Positions 44,421 through 54,243 of a DNA stretch of 64,000 bases are shown here, piece after piece. Source of the stretch: Mucilaginibacter aquariorum (lineage in GTDB: Bacteria > Bacteroidota > Bacteroidia > Sphingobacteriales > Sphingobacteriaceae). Under the pieces are notes generated by a model. That model was not told the origin of the DNA and did not search any database. It saw only the letters and a list, made by a program, of their open reading frames with translations. The position numbers were made by a program, and so were the translations under genes. The stretch's first letter is position 1, and each line of letters opens with the position of its first letter. The stretch covers positions 1,240,001 through 1,304,000 of the forward strand of contig NZ_JANHOH010000001.1 in NCBI RefSeq assembly GCF_024498135.1, read 5' to 3'.

Positions 44421-45064
44421 TTATGGAAGTACAGCGGGTTATTGGATAATAGAATATACAAATCGTGAGATTAGCCGTGGTATTAAAGCGGCTAAGGGTA
44501 AATAAACGTCGCTGCAAACTAAGAACTTGCTAAATAAGGGCGTTGCCTGCGGCCCGGGCTTTACGCTTATATTGCACGGGCATTAGCCACAAGGCCGGTA
44601 TCCGCTCCTATCCCCAACGCAGGGAAGCCTCATCCAACCCTCTCCGAAGGAGAGGGCTATAATCCCTCCGCAATTAAACGGATTTGCGGGATTTTTTTCC
44701 CCGTCGGCAAAACAGCTTCGGCCGAAGCCGGGCAGAACAATGGCGGTCTGGAGCGCGGCCGGGGCATAGAAAATTTTGCTGAAGCGGTGGTCAAGAGCGA
44801 ACGCCAGTGGGGCAAAAGATTCCAGCCCGTGGTTCTGCGCGGTTTGCAGGGCAAGGCCTGGTGCGGCAAAGAAGCCTTTTTGCCGACTTGATTTTTTGTT
44901 ACTTTTCGATCAAGCAAAAAGTAAAAGCCCTCCCGCGGCGATTGAGCGGACCGATTAATAGCTTACACTTAACATGAGAGATAACGGGATCGCTAAGTAT
45001 GTTTGCAACATGCCTAAAGAGATTGCTTCGTACCTCGCAATGACGGATAGTGTTATACAAAAGC
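44421..45064. other. 644-base gap between polysaccharide locus and VOC gene
   Basis: Starts with a weak hairpin TTAGCCG...CGGCTAA (44473-44497) without a U-run, then holds the GC-rich element listed above, and ends with a short GATTGCTTCGTACCTCGCAA fragment (45020-45040) related in style to the family B repeats. No gene that I can support. Confidence 0.7.
44515..44960. repeat. GC-rich non-coding element, probably a dispersed repeat
   Basis: The stretch differs in base composition from the AT-rich neighbourhood and has several hairpins: CCCTCTCCGAAGGAGAGGG (44640-44658), AATCCCTCCGCAA...TTGCGGGATT followed by seven T (about 44660-44697), CAGCTTCGGCCGAAGCCGG, and TTACTTTTcgatcaagcAAAAAGTAA (near 44896-44922). 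The frames on either strand have implausible composition (Pro/Arg/Ala-rich). I recall similar intergenic sequences in other Sphingobacteriaceae but could not check. No promoter assigned. Confidence 0.5.
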
Positions 45065-45451
45065 TCAAAGCAGCTTCCCAATCTCCCAATGATGTCCGTA
45101 CGGGTCAATAAAATGTCCCAAACGATAACCATAAGGCTGATCAGCAACCGGGTAAACTGTTTTGATTCCTGCTGCTACGGCGCGTTCGGCTAAAGCATCC
45201 GGGTTTTCTACCATCAATCCAATCCGCACACTTATCCCGCCCAATATTTCCGGCCCGAAATTGCCATGAGTGGGCGAAGCATCCGCAACAACAATACGCG
45301 CGCCTTCAATAGAAAGTTCCGCTACGGTTGAGCCATCCGGGTCGGTATTGCCCGCTATTACAACAGCGCCAAAAGCTGTTTTGTAAAATTCTATAGCAGC
45401 CGCGCCATTACTCACACTTAAAGTAGGGATAATAAAACTTTGCATAACCAA
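45065..45451 (-). CDS. VOC family protein (PhnB/glyoxalase-like)
   Basis: 128 residues with the two beta-alpha-beta-beta-beta halves of the vicinal-oxygen-chelate fold: VSNGAAAIEFYKTAFGAVV, then GPEILGGISVRIGLMVENPD, and RLGHFIDPYGHHWEIGKL, typical of PhnB-like proteins. It may be a metal-dependent lyase, dioxygenase or binding protein. It is a single gene, divergent from the macroglobulin gene. The substrate is unknown. Confidence 0.88.
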   Translation of the reverse strand: MVMQSFIIPTLSVSNGAAAIEFYKTAFGAVVIAGNTDPDGSTVAELSIEGARIVVADASPTHGNFGPEILGGISVRIGLMVENPDALAERAVAAGIKTVYPVADQPYGYRLGHFIDPYGHHWEIGKLL

Positions 45452-45569
45452 TTGATTTATAATATAAACGTATCAAAAATAACCGGCATTAATGTGAGCA
45501 AATATATTTTCAGCGGTATGCTAATCTGCCAAAAGTTTTATAAATTCATAGCAATTTACCAACCTGTCT

Positions 45570-48500
45570 ATGAATTACCTTTCCAACCTTTTCCTTTCTC
45601 GAAGAGGGCAAATTATTGTATCTGTATCGCTCATACTTATTGCTTTGGTTATATATTTTGCCATGCAGCACCACCGCAATAATCAAAAAGTTGATGCGGC
45701 GTTTGGTCGGTATATAGAATCGTACACAACGGGCGTTATCTCCAAACAAAGTGGCATCCGCATAAAACTTGCCGGAGAAGTGCAGGTTGCCCACGCCCAA
45801 AACGAACAGTTGAAAGATGATATCTTCGATTTTTCGCCATCTATAAAAGGAAAGGCCTATTGGATAGATGACAGGACTATTGAGTTTCGCCCGGCAACTG
45901 CATTGAATGTAGATAAAAAATACAGTGCCGATTTTAACCTGGGCAAGATCATTAAAGTTGACAGCGATTTTGAGCACTTCAAATTCAGCTTCCAAGCCAT
46001 TAAGCCCGATTTCAGTATAACCTTCGTAGGCTTGCAAAGCGAGAGCGCCACATCAGGCCAAAACATGAAACTGACCGGCAATATACAAACCGCCGATGGC
46101 GAAGATCAGGCAGGTGTTGAAAAGCTTTTAAGTGTTAGCTATGCCACGCCGGTAAAAGTAAGTTGGCAACATAATCCCATAGCAAAATCGCACCAGTTTA
46201 CCATCACTAAAATAAACCGTACAACAACCGCCAACCCGCTAACTGTTAACTGGGATGGTGACAAACTGGATATAGATAAAAAGGGTAGCCAGGAATTCCG
46301 GGTGCCCGCATTAGGTGAGTTTAAAGTATTGGATATTAAAGCCGTACAGGATAATGACCAGTACGTAGCAGTGCAATTCTCCGACCCTATAATGGTAGGT
46401 CAGGAATTGAACGGATTAATAGGCATAACCAACTCGGCTAATCTTGCTTACACCATTGATGGCAGTGTTGTAAAGGTTTACGCACCCGAACGCCTGCAAG
46501 GCAATTTCAGTGTGTTTGTGAACGAGGGTGTAGAAGATATTTACCATAGAAAGATCAAAAAAGCATACATCGCCAATGTATTTTTCGAGAATCGCGAACC
46601 TGCGGTGACTATCCCCGGCAAAGGTGTGATACTGCCGGACTCGGGCAAACTGATGATGCCTTTTGAGGCGGTAAATTTGAGCGCCGTTGATGTAAGCATC
46701 ATCAAGATCTATGAGAACAACGTGCCCCAATATTTCCAAAACAACGGTTTTGATGGCGGTTACGAATTGAGGCACGTGGGTAAACCAATTGTGCAGAAAA
46801 CGATCCGTTTAGATACGGATAAGGGCCTGAATTTGGCGAAAAAGAACCGTTTTATGCTCGATGTTGACCAGTTAATGCGTGCCGAACCTGGGGCAATTTA
46901 TCGGGTCATCATTGGTTTCAGAAAAGAGTACTCGTTGTATAATTGCAGCGCGGGCAAGCTCATCGCCAAGAATAACGAAGATAATGAATATGAGGAAAAT
47001 GAATACAGTGGCGACAATATCAGCAAGGTAAACGACGAGGATGATGAGTTTTGGCAACGGTATGATAACTATTATCCCGAAAATTACAACTGGCAGGACC
47101 GTAATGACCCATGTACCGAATCCTACTTTAGTAAACAGCGTTGGGCTACCCGTAATATCATCGCATCAAACATTGGTTTGATAGCTAAACGCGGCAACGA
47201 CAACAATATGATGGTTGCCGTAACCAACATCCTTAGCGCTGCCCCGATGAGTGGCGTTGAACTGGAACTACTTGATTATCAAAAACAAACAATCCTAAAA
47301 ACCACATCTGATGGGGATGGCATGGCCACTTTTAACCTGAAACGTAAACCTTATCTACTGGTTGCCAAGAAAGGCAACGAACGCGGTTATTTAAAACTGG
47401 ACGATGGCAGTTCCCTCCCGCTATCCCGCTTTAATGTGGGCGGCGAGCAGGTTCAAAACGGATTAAAAGGCTTCATTTATGGCGAGCGTGGCGTATGGCG
47501 CCCCGGCGATTCTATATTAACTACTTTTATACTGGAAGACAAGTTAAAAACCTTACCGGCAGACCACCCGGTAGAGTTTGAGCTGTATAACCCTAACGGG
47601 CAGCTATATCGCCGCTTAACCAAAACCAGTTCGGTCGATGGCTTTTACAGCTTCCATATTGCTACAGAAACTACCTCGCCTACTGGTAACTGGAATGCTA
47701 AGGTAAAAGTTGGCGGTGCCGTGTTCGAGAAGAAGATAAAGGTGGAAACCATTATGCCAAATCGTTTGAAACTAAAACTTGATTTTGGCGGCGCTACCGA
47801 ACTAACCAAAGGCAGCGGTGCAAATGGCACACTGAACGCGCAATGGCTGTTTGGGGGTATTGCACAAAATTTAAAAGCCAAAGTTGATGCTTTCCTGTCA
47901 TCACAAAAAACAAGCTTTAAGGGCTATGAGGATTATAATTTTGACGATCCTACCCTCGCCTTCAACACGCAAACCCAAACCGTTTTCGATGGCAAGCTAA
48001 ATGAAAATGGTGCAGCTGCCATCAACACAGATATCAATGTAGAAAAACAAGCCCCGGGGCAGTTACGAGCTAACTTTGTGGTGAAAGTGTTTGAGCCGGG
48101 AGGCAACTTTAGTTTACAGCAGGCCAGTATGCCGTATAATGTTTATAATGGCTACGTGGGTATTAAAACACCAAAAGGCAGCGACCTGAGCGGCATGCTG
48201 GTTACCGATAAAACCCATGTAATTGAGATAGCCGATGTTGATACAAAAGGTAATGCCATGGCCGGCAGCCGCAGCGTTGAAGTGGAACTTTACAAGATCC
48301 AATGGCGTTGGTGGTGGGACGAAACAGGCAACGAGCTAAGCAATTTTACGCAAGACCGTTACAATAAACTTATAAAAACTGAAACCGTACAACTGGTTAA
48401 TGGTAAAGGCAAATGGAACCTAAAAATTAACCAGGCAGACTGGGGCCGTTACCTTATCCGCATAAAAGACCCTGAAACCGGCCATTCAACTGGTAAGATC

Positions 48501-51182
48501 ATTTATGCCGATTGGCCAAACTGGTCGGAACGATTACAGCAAACCGACCCTACCGAGGCAGCGATGTTATCTTTCACAGCCGATAAAACCAATTATAAAG
48601 TTGGCGAGGAAGCTACGCTTACCATACCTACTGGTGGCGACGGCAGGGCTTTGATCAGTTTTGAAAATGGCAGCAAGGTTTTAAAAACCGTTTGGATAGA
48701 TACTAAAAAAGGCGAAACCCGCTACAGCTTCAAGATAGACGAAACCATGGCGCCAAACGTTTTTGTAAATGTTACCTTATTACAACGCCATGCCCAAACC
48801 GTTAACGATCTGCCTATACGTATGTACGGCGCTATCCCGCTAACGGTAGATAACCCCGAAACCATACTGAAACCGATCATTAGTATGCCGGATAAGATCC
48901 GCCCCGAAACACAATCGGCCATAACAGTATCCGAGGCATCAGGCAAGGAAATGACCTACACCATTGCCATTGTTGACGAAGGTTTGTTGGATATTACCAA
49001 CTTTAAAACACCCGACCCGCATGAGGCGTTCTATGCCCGGGAAGCTCTTGGCGTTAAAACCTGGGACCTGTTCGATTATGTTATCGGCGCGTTTGGCGGT
49101 GGACTGGAACGCATCCTGAGTATTGGCGGTGACGGCACTAACGGTACCAACAAAAACGTAACGGTTAATCGTTTTAAACCTGTGGTAAAATTCCTGGGGC
49201 CGTTCCATTTGGGTAGCGGTGATAAGCAAACGCATAAATTTACTCTGCCGCAGTATGTAGGCTCGGTTAAGGCTATGGTTATTGCCGGGCACAATGGTGC
49301 TTATGGCACAGCAGAAAAAGCCGTAGCCGTTAAAAAGCCGCTAATGATACTGGCAACCTTGCCGCGTGTGCTTGGCCCATCAGAAAAGATCCAGTTACCG
49401 GTAACGGTGTTCGCAATGGAGAACAACATTAAATCGGTAAGCGTACAGGTACAATCGAACATGTTCAGCAATTTGGGGGGCAACAATACCAAGGTTGTTA
49501 AGTTTGCTAAAACCGGCGATCAGCTGGTAAGCTTTGACCTGGATGTTAAAGATTTTGTGGGCGTAGGCAAGGTGAAGATAATTGCCAAAAGCGGTGGTGA
49601 AACTGCTACTTACGATGTTGAATTGAACGTTCGTAACCCTAATCCACCGGTAACCCGCATTTTTGAGAAAGAATTAAAACCGGGCGAGTCGTACGCCGCT
49701 GCTTATAGTGCTATAGGCATAAACGGTACCAATAAAGCCACGCTGGAAGTAGCCAGCATCCCACCGTTAAATTTGGCTAAGCGGTTAAATTATCTCATTA
49801 CTTATCCGCATGGATGCGTGGAACAAACTACGTCTTCGGCATTCCCGCAATTGTACTTAGGGCAATTATTTGATCTGTCGCCGAGGCAAAGGGCCGAAAC
49901 TGAGCGCAATATCAAGCTAACCATTAACCGCCTTAACGGCTTTAGGGTACAGGGCGGTGGCCTAAGCTACTGGCCGGGCGATGGTACTGCCGATGAATGG
50001 GGAACTAACTATGCTGGTCACTTTATGCTGGCGGCACAAGCAAAGGGTTACAGTTTACCATCAGGCTTTATTGACGAATGGAAGCGTTACCAAAAACAAA
50101 AAGCGGTGAACTGGTCGCCAGATCCGCGAACCAATATCCACGGCTATTATTACTATACCGACCTGGTACAGGCATACCGTTTATACCTGCTTGCGCTATC
50201 CGGGTCGCCTGAGTTAGGCGCCATGAACAGGCTGCGCGAATACCAATATATCAGCGTTGAAGCACGCTGGCGACTGGCAGCGGCCTATAAACTGGCTGGT
50301 CAGCCGGAGATAGGTTTGCGCATGGTAGCAGGTTTACCAACTGATATTAAACCATACAACAGTATGTACGGCACTTACGGTTCTGATCTGCGGGACGAAG
50401 CCATGATCCTGGAAACCCTTACCCTATTGGGGCAGCAACAAAAGGCATCGGGCATGGTGCGCAGTGTGGCATCAAAACTATCGCAGGATAGCTGGTACAG
50501 TACCCAAACTACTGCTTACTCACTTATCGCGATAGCGCAATATTGCGGGGTGAACAAAGGTGGCGGCAAGCTGTCGTTCAATTATAATGCGGGTTCTGCA
50601 AAAGGCAACGTAAATTCAGCATCGTACCTGTGGCAGCAGGAACTGGCTGCTAATAGCGGCAAGGTTACGCTGAAAAACACCGGTACAAATAAGCTTTATG
50701 TGCGATTGATACAGCAAGGGCAACCATCATCAGGGCAGGACGTAAAAACTTACGTTAACCCGGATGTGATGCAAATGCGTGTGGCGTACTTTACGCTTGG
50801 CGGTAAACTTATCGACCCAACATCGCTTAAGCAAGGCAGCGACTTTGTGGCACAGGTAACTATCAAAAACCCGGGCAAGCGTGGCCGGTACGATAACCTG
50901 GCGCTTACGCAGATCTTCCCATCGGGATGGGAGATATTGAACAGCCGCATGCTGAATAATGACGAGGCATTTAAATCTTCTCCATCTGACTACCGTGATA
51001 TCCGCGATGACCGGGTGAACACCTATTTCAGCTTAGTAGAAGGTAAAGAGGTAACTTATTATGTGATGCTAAACGCGGCTTACGCCGGTAAATACTATTT
51101 GCCTGCTGCATATTGCGAGGCCATGTATAACCATGATATTAACGCGCTGATAAAAGGGCAATGGGTTGAGGTGGTGAAATAA
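45570..51182 (+). CDS. Alpha-2-macroglobulin family protein with thioester
   Basis: 1870 residues. One hydrophobic segment near the start (residues about 15-33) anchors it to the inner membrane or acts as an uncleaved signal; no lipobox. A tandem of MG beta-domains follows, including GERGVWRPGDSILTTFIL (about 637-654). The A2M signature region is near 1200 (VVKFLGPFHLGSG), and the thioester motif CVEQ has Cys1416 in PHGCVEQTTSSAFP, followed by the alpha-helical thioester domain. The C-terminus has a receptor-binding-like beta domain. Bacterial members trap foreign proteases in the periplasm by covalent linkage. In many Proteobacteria the partner PBP1C is adjacent; none is here. Confidence 0.93.
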   Translation: MNYLSNLFLSRRGQIIVSVSLILIALVIYFAMQHHRNNQKVDAAFGRYIESYTTGVISKQSGIRIKLAGEVQVAHAQNEQLKDDIFDFSPSIKGKAYWIDDRTIEFRPATALNVDKKYSADFNLGKIIKVDSDFEHFKFSFQAIKPDFSITFVGLQSESATSGQNMKLTGNIQTADGEDQAGVEKLLSVSYATPVKVSWQHNPIAKSHQFTITKINRTTTANPLTVNWDGDKLDIDKKGSQEFRVPALGEFKVLDIKAVQDNDQYVAVQFSDPIMVGQELNGLIGITNSANLAYTIDGSVVKVYAPERLQGNFSVFVNEGVEDIYHRKIKKAYIANVFFENREPAVTIPGKGVILPDSGKLMMPFEAVNLSAVDVSIIKIYENNVPQYFQNNGFDGGYELRHVGKPIVQKTIRLDTDKGLNLAKKNRFMLDVDQLMRAEPGAIYRVIIGFRKEYSLYNCSAGKLIAKNNEDNEYEENEYSGDNISKVNDEDDEFWQRYDNYYPENYNWQDRNDPCTESYFSKQRWATRNIIASNIGLIAKRGNDNNMMVAVTNILSAAPMSGVELELLDYQKQTILKTTSDGDGMATFNLKRKPYLLVAKKGNERGYLKLDDGSSLPLSRFNVGGEQVQNGLKGFIYGERGVWRPGDSILTTFILEDKLKTLPADHPVEFELYNPNGQLYRRLTKTSSVDGFYSFHIATETTSPTGNWNAKVKVGGAVFEKKIKVETIMPNRLKLKLDFGGATELTKGSGANGTLNAQWLFGGIAQNLKAKVDAFLSSQKTSFKGYEDYNFDDPTLAFNTQTQTVFDGKLNENGAAAINTDINVEKQAPGQLRANFVVKVFEPGGNFSLQQASMPYNVYNGYVGIKTPKGSDLSGMLVTDKTHVIEIADVDTKGNAMAGSRSVEVELYKIQWRWWWDETGNELSNFTQDRYNKLIKTETVQLVNGKGKWNLKINQADWGRYLIRIKDPETGHSTGKIIYADWPNWSERLQQTDPTEAAMLSFTADKTNYKVGEEATLTIPTGGDGRALISFENGSKVLKTVWIDTKKGETRYSFKIDETMAPNVFVNVTLLQRHAQTVNDLPIRMYGAIPLTVDNPETILKPIISMPDKIRPETQSAITVSEASGKEMTYTIAIVDEGLLDITNFKTPDPHEAFYAREALGVKTWDLFDYVIGAFGGGLERILSIGGDGTNGTNKNVTVNRFKPVVKFLGPFHLGSGDKQTHKFTLPQYVGSVKAMVIAGHNGAYGTAEKAVAVKKPLMILATLPRVLGPSEKIQLPVTVFAMENNIKSVSVQVQSNMFSNLGGNNTKVVKFAKTGDQLVSFDLDVKDFVGVGKVKIIAKSGGETATYDVELNVRNPNPPVTRIFEKELKPGESYAAAYSAIGINGTNKATLEVASIPPLNLAKRLNYLITYPHGCVEQTTSSAFPQLYLGQLFDLSPRQRAETERNIKLTINRLNGFRVQGGGLSYWPGDGTADEWGTNYAGHFMLAAQAKGYSLPSGFIDEWKRYQKQKAVNWSPDPRTNIHGYYYYTDLVQAYRLYLLALSGSPELGAMNRLREYQYISVEARWRLAAAYKLAGQPEIGLRMVAGLPTDIKPYNSMYGTYGSDLRDEAMILETLTLLGQQQKASGMVRSVASKLSQDSWYSTQTTAYSLIAIAQYCGVNKGGGKLSFNYNAGSAKGNVNSASYLWQQELAANSGKVTLKNTGTNKLYVRLIQQGQPSSGQDVKTYVNPDVMQMRVAYFTLGGKLIDPTSLKQGSDFVAQVTIKNPGKRGRYDNLALTQIFPSGWEILNSRMLNNDEAFKSSPSDYRDIRDDRVNTYFSLVEGKEVTYYVMLNAAYAGKYYLPAAYCEAMYNHDINALIKGQWVEVVK

Positions 51183-51196
51183 ACAGATAATCAGTC

Positions 51197-51316
51197 TGTC
51201 ATTTCGAACGAGGTACGAGGAGAAACCTTTTACACAAGGCATTAACGGATGCAAAGTGTAAAAGATTTCTCCTCACACCATTTCACAAGCCTTCCCACTG
51301 TTCGTTCGAAAGGACA
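51197..51316. repeat. Palindromic repeat, family B (single copy)
   Basis: Begins TGTCATTTCGAACGAGGTAC and GGAGAAACCTTTTACAC, and ends GTGTAAAAGATTTCTCC ... CGTTCGAAAGGACA, which are near-perfect inverted copies. It is the compact form of the island at 21524. Lies 14 bases after the macroglobulin stop. Confidence 0.85.
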
Positions 51317-51332
51317 TGATTTATTTAGGATT

Positions 51333-51398
51333 GGGATCAGTCTGAGCTTATCAAAGACTTGTAAAGGCGGTTAATGGTTCGACAGGCTCACCATGACA
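51333..51398. repeat. Dispersed palindromic repeat, family A
   Basis: GATCAGTCTGAGCTTATCAA and GGTTCGACAGGCTCACCATG form the arms; it follows directly on the family B copy, in the gap between convergent genes. Confidence 0.7.
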
Positions 51399-51405
51399 TT
51401 TAGAA

Positions 51406-51798
51406 TTACTTCTCATACAACTCCAGTGGCAGGCCATCCGGGTCGGTAAAGAAGGTAAAGCGCTTGCCGGTACATTCATCTATACGGATAGGTTCGGTTA
51501 TCACCTCGTATTCGTTGAGGTGGAAAACGGCCTCATCGATATCATTAACTTCAAAAGCTAAATGGCGCAAACCTAAAGCTTCGGGTTGTGAGGGCCTTGC
51601 GGGTGGTGGGCCCGGAAATGAAAAAAGCTCGATCTGGTATAGTCCGTTGACTTCCAGATCAAGCTTATATGATCTTCTTGCTTCGCGATATACCTCGCGA
51701 ACTATTGTAAATCCAAGTACTTCTGCATAGAAACGTTTAGACCGCTCATAATCTGAACAGATGATAGCAATATGATGTATCCTGTTCAGCTTCAGCAT
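51406..51798 (-). CDS. VOC family protein, YaeR/GloA2-like
   Basis: 130 residues matching the YaeR/SMU1112c type: RIHHIAIICSDYERSKRFYAEVLGF at the start, LELFSFP-like IELFSFPGPPPARPSQPEA, GLRHLAFEVNDIDEAV, and FTFFTDPDGLPLELYEK at the end, with His and Glu metal-ligand positions in place. Presumed metal enzyme related to glyoxalase I; the substrate is unknown. Next to purL on the same strand (1 base away), so probably the second gene of that transcript. Confidence 0.9.
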   Translation of the reverse strand: MLKLNRIHHIAIICSDYERSKRFYAEVLGFTIVREVYREARRSYKLDLEVNGLYQIELFSFPGPPPARPSQPEALGLRHLAFEVNDIDEAVFHLNEYEVITEPIRIDECTGKRFTFFTDPDGLPLELYEK

Positions 51799-51799
51799 A

Positions 51800-54028
51800 T
51801 TATTCGTCGCCTAAAATTACATGAAGTACATTGTCATGTACCATTTTAATATCGGTGATATTGCCAAACAGCTCATCGTCGATAGTAGTGTTACCAATGC
51901 CATTAACGGTACCTAACAGGCTAAATTCAACTTCGCTGGTGGCCATCATTTCAATGAAACGTTCCTGATCATCTGGTGCAACACTCACTACTACCCTGCC
52001 TTGTGCTTCGCCGAAAAGGAAGGCATCTTTACGGATGCTGCTATCACTTTCGATATCAAAGCCCAAGCCGTTTGGCATAGCCGATTCCACCAGGGCAATA
52101 TATAAACCGCCATCAGCCACATCATGTGCCGACTGTACAACTTTATGCTTAATTAATTGCTTAATTACCTGATGCATGGCGTATTCCTTATCTATATCAA
52201 AATAAGGCGCCGGTGCTTTTAATATTTTATGGTACGATGCCAGGTATTGTGATGACGCGATATCGTTTTGTGATTCACCAATAAGGTAAATTAAGTCACC
52301 CGGCTGTTTAAAGTCAAGCGTCATTAAGTTATCCTGATCGTCCATTACACCCAACATACCAATGGTTGGCGTAGGGAACACCGGGCCTTCATCTGATGAT
52401 TGGTTGTAGAAACTTACGTTACCACCGGTTACCGGAGTTTCGAATTTTGTACAGGCTTCGCCCATCCCTTTTATGGCGCCAACAAACTGCCAGTAAACTT
52501 CGGGTTTGTATGGGTTACCAAAGTTAAGGCAGTTGGTAATTGCTACCGGCTCGCCACCTGCGCAGGTAATGTTACGTGCAGCTTCGGCAACAGCAATGGC
52601 TGTACCCTTTTGCGGGTCGGCATATACGTAGCGCGAGTTACAATCGCATGTTAAAACAATAGCTTTATTGGTCTCTTTAACCGCCACCACAGCCGCATCG
52701 CTTGGGCGATTGGTGGTCATAGTTGAAGTACCGATCATAGAATCGTACTGATCAGTCACCCAACGCTTAGATGCCAGGTTAGCATGACCAATAAGGTGCT
52801 CGGCCACATCAACTAAGTTGGCAGGCTCGGCAACGTCTTCTATTTTAAATTTTTGGTTTTCGGCAAAATAAGCAGGTTCGCGGTATTCGCGCTCGTAAAC
52901 AGGGGCACCGCCACCTAATACAAGGTCATCCGCAGGTACGTCCGCTACCTTCACGCCGTTCATAAAGTATTCCAGGCGTTGGGTATCGGTTACTTCACCA
53001 ATAATGGCGCAGTTCAGATCCCATTTATCAAATACAGCCTCAACAAGGGCTTCTTTACCTTTTTCAACCACAATAAGCATACGCTCCTGAGATTCGGAAA
53101 GCAAGATCTCGTATGGTTTCATGTTCTCCTGGCGCATAGGCACACGATCAAGGTGAATGATCATACCATGCTCGCCTTTGGCGCTCATTTCAGAGTTTGA
53201 GCAGATAATACCTGCCGCACCCATATCCTGCATACCAACAACAGCGCCGGTTTTAATTACTTCTAATGTAGCTTCCAGCAATAGTTTTTCCTGGAAAGGG
53301 TCGCCTACCTGTACGGCAGGCAAATCGTTAACAGAATCTTCGGTGATATCTTTTGATGCGAAAGCCGCGCCGTGAATACCATCTTTACCGGTTGCAGAAC
53401 CTACTATATAAACCGGGTTGCCCACACCATAAGATGTAGCAGAAACAGTTTCGCCAGCTTTTACAATACCTGCCGAGAAAGCATTAACCAGTGGGTTAAT
53501 GTTATAGCATTCGTCAAAGAAAAGCTCGCCGCCAACAGTTGGAATACCAAAGGCATTACCGTAATGGCTGATACCCTTTACCACGCCTTTAACAAGCCAT
53601 TTGGTTTTATCCAAACTAAGATCGCCAAAACGCAACGAGTTCATTTGCGCGATAGGCCTTGCACCCATCGTAAATATATCGCGATTTATACCGCCTACAC
53701 CTGTTGCAGCTCCCTGGTATGGTTCCAGTGCCGAAGGGTGGTTATGTGATTCAATTTTAAAGGCGCAACCAATACCATCGCCAAGGTCAACCAATCCGGC
53801 GTTTTCTTCGCCTGCCTTAGCCAGCATACGCGGACTATCTTTAGGCAAGGTTTTAAGCCAGGTGATAGAATTTTTGTAAGAACAGTGCTCGCTCCACATT
53901 ACCGCGAAAATAGAAAGCTCGGTAAAGTTGGGTACGCGGCCCATTATCTCATTTATACGTTCAAATTCTTCGGGTAAAAGTCCCAGATCGCGGGCGGTTT
54001 CAACGGTGGTTAATTCCTGATTCTCCAA
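51800..54028 (-). CDS. purL: Phosphoribosylformylglycinamidine synthase, small-type PurL subunit
   Basis: 742 residues, the size of the PurL that works with separate PurQ and PurS. Blocks seen: [20 protein letters not shown], the ATP-site region [21 protein letters not shown] (about 93-113), [32 protein letters not shown], and [16 protein letters not shown]. It converts FGAR to FGAM with ATP and ammonia supplied by PurQ. purQ and purS are not in the window. A TAnnTTTG box lies 29 bases upstream, and the YaeR-like gene follows immediately. Confidence 0.97.
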   Translation of the reverse strand: MENQELTTVETARDLGLLPEEFERINEIMGRVPNFTELSIFAVMWSEHCSYKNSITWLKTLPKDSPRMLAKAGEENAGLVDLGDGIGCAFKIESHNHPSALEPYQGAATGVGGINRDIFTMGARPIAQMNSLRFGDLSLDKTKWLVKGVVKGISHYGNAFGIPTVGGELFFDECYNINPLVNAFSAGIVKAGETVSATSYGVGNPVYIVGSATGKDGIHGAAFASKDITEDSVNDLPAVQVGDPFQEKLLLEATLEVIKTGAVVGMQDMGAAGIICSNSEMSAKGEHGMIIHLDRVPMRQENMKPYEILLSESQERMLIVVEKGKEALVEAVFDKWDLNCAIIGEVTDTQRLEYFMNGVKVADVPADDLVLGGGAPVYEREYREPAYFAENQKFKIEDVAEPANLVDVAEHLIGHANLASKRWVTDQYDSMIGTSTMTTNRPSDAAVVAVKETNKAIVLTCDCNSRYVYADPQKGTAIAVAEAARNITCAGGEPVAITNCLNFGNPYKPEVYWQFVGAIKGMGEACTKFETPVTGGNVSFYNQSSDEGPVFPTPTIGMLGVMDDQDNLMTLDFKQPGDLIYLIGESQNDIASSQYLASYHKILKAPAPYFDIDKEYAMHQVIKQLIKHKVVQSAHDVADGGLYIALVESAMPNGLGFDIESDSSIRKDAFLFGEAQGRVVVSVAPDDQERFIEMMATSEVEFSLLGTVNGIGNTTIDDELFGNITDIKMVHDNVLHVILGDE

Positions 54029-54057
54029 TGTACTGTTGTTTATTTTGAAAGGATGCG

Positions 54058-54065
54058 CAAAATTA
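54058..54065 (-). promoter_or_regulatory. -7 promoter box (TAATTTTG) for purL
   Basis: Perfect TAnnTTTG match on the minus strand, 29 bases before the ATG. The flanking sequence GCTAATTTTGCGCATCCT resembles GCTAAGTTTACGCATCCTG upstream of the FGGY kinase gene (near 34950). Confidence 0.5.
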
Positions 54066-54171
54066 GCAAAAAAGGCTTAAAACAGAAAGGAAAAAGCAAA
54101 GGATTAGCTAAATACCGAACAAGGATTACAACATCTCAAAGACTATTTTTCAATACCCCTTTGTACAAAAA

Positions 54172-54199
54172 ATGGCGATGGAAATAATTCCATCGCCAT
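54172..54199 (-). terminator. Intrinsic terminator of the tonB gene
   Basis: A perfect 12-base-pair stem ATGGCGATGGAA (54172-54183) with its complement (54188-54199) around a 4-base loop; on the minus strand it runs into six T. It lies 45 bases after the tonB stop. Confidence 0.85.
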
Positions 54200-54243
54200 A
54201 ACACATTTACACAAATCATTTATTTTATCCCTACGCCTCTTCC

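Noticed and set aside
44657..44958. Frames rich in Arg, Pro, Ala on both strands in the GC-rich element
   Set aside because: Composition and lack of domains fit translation of structured non-coding DNA; the stem-loops explain the sequence better.
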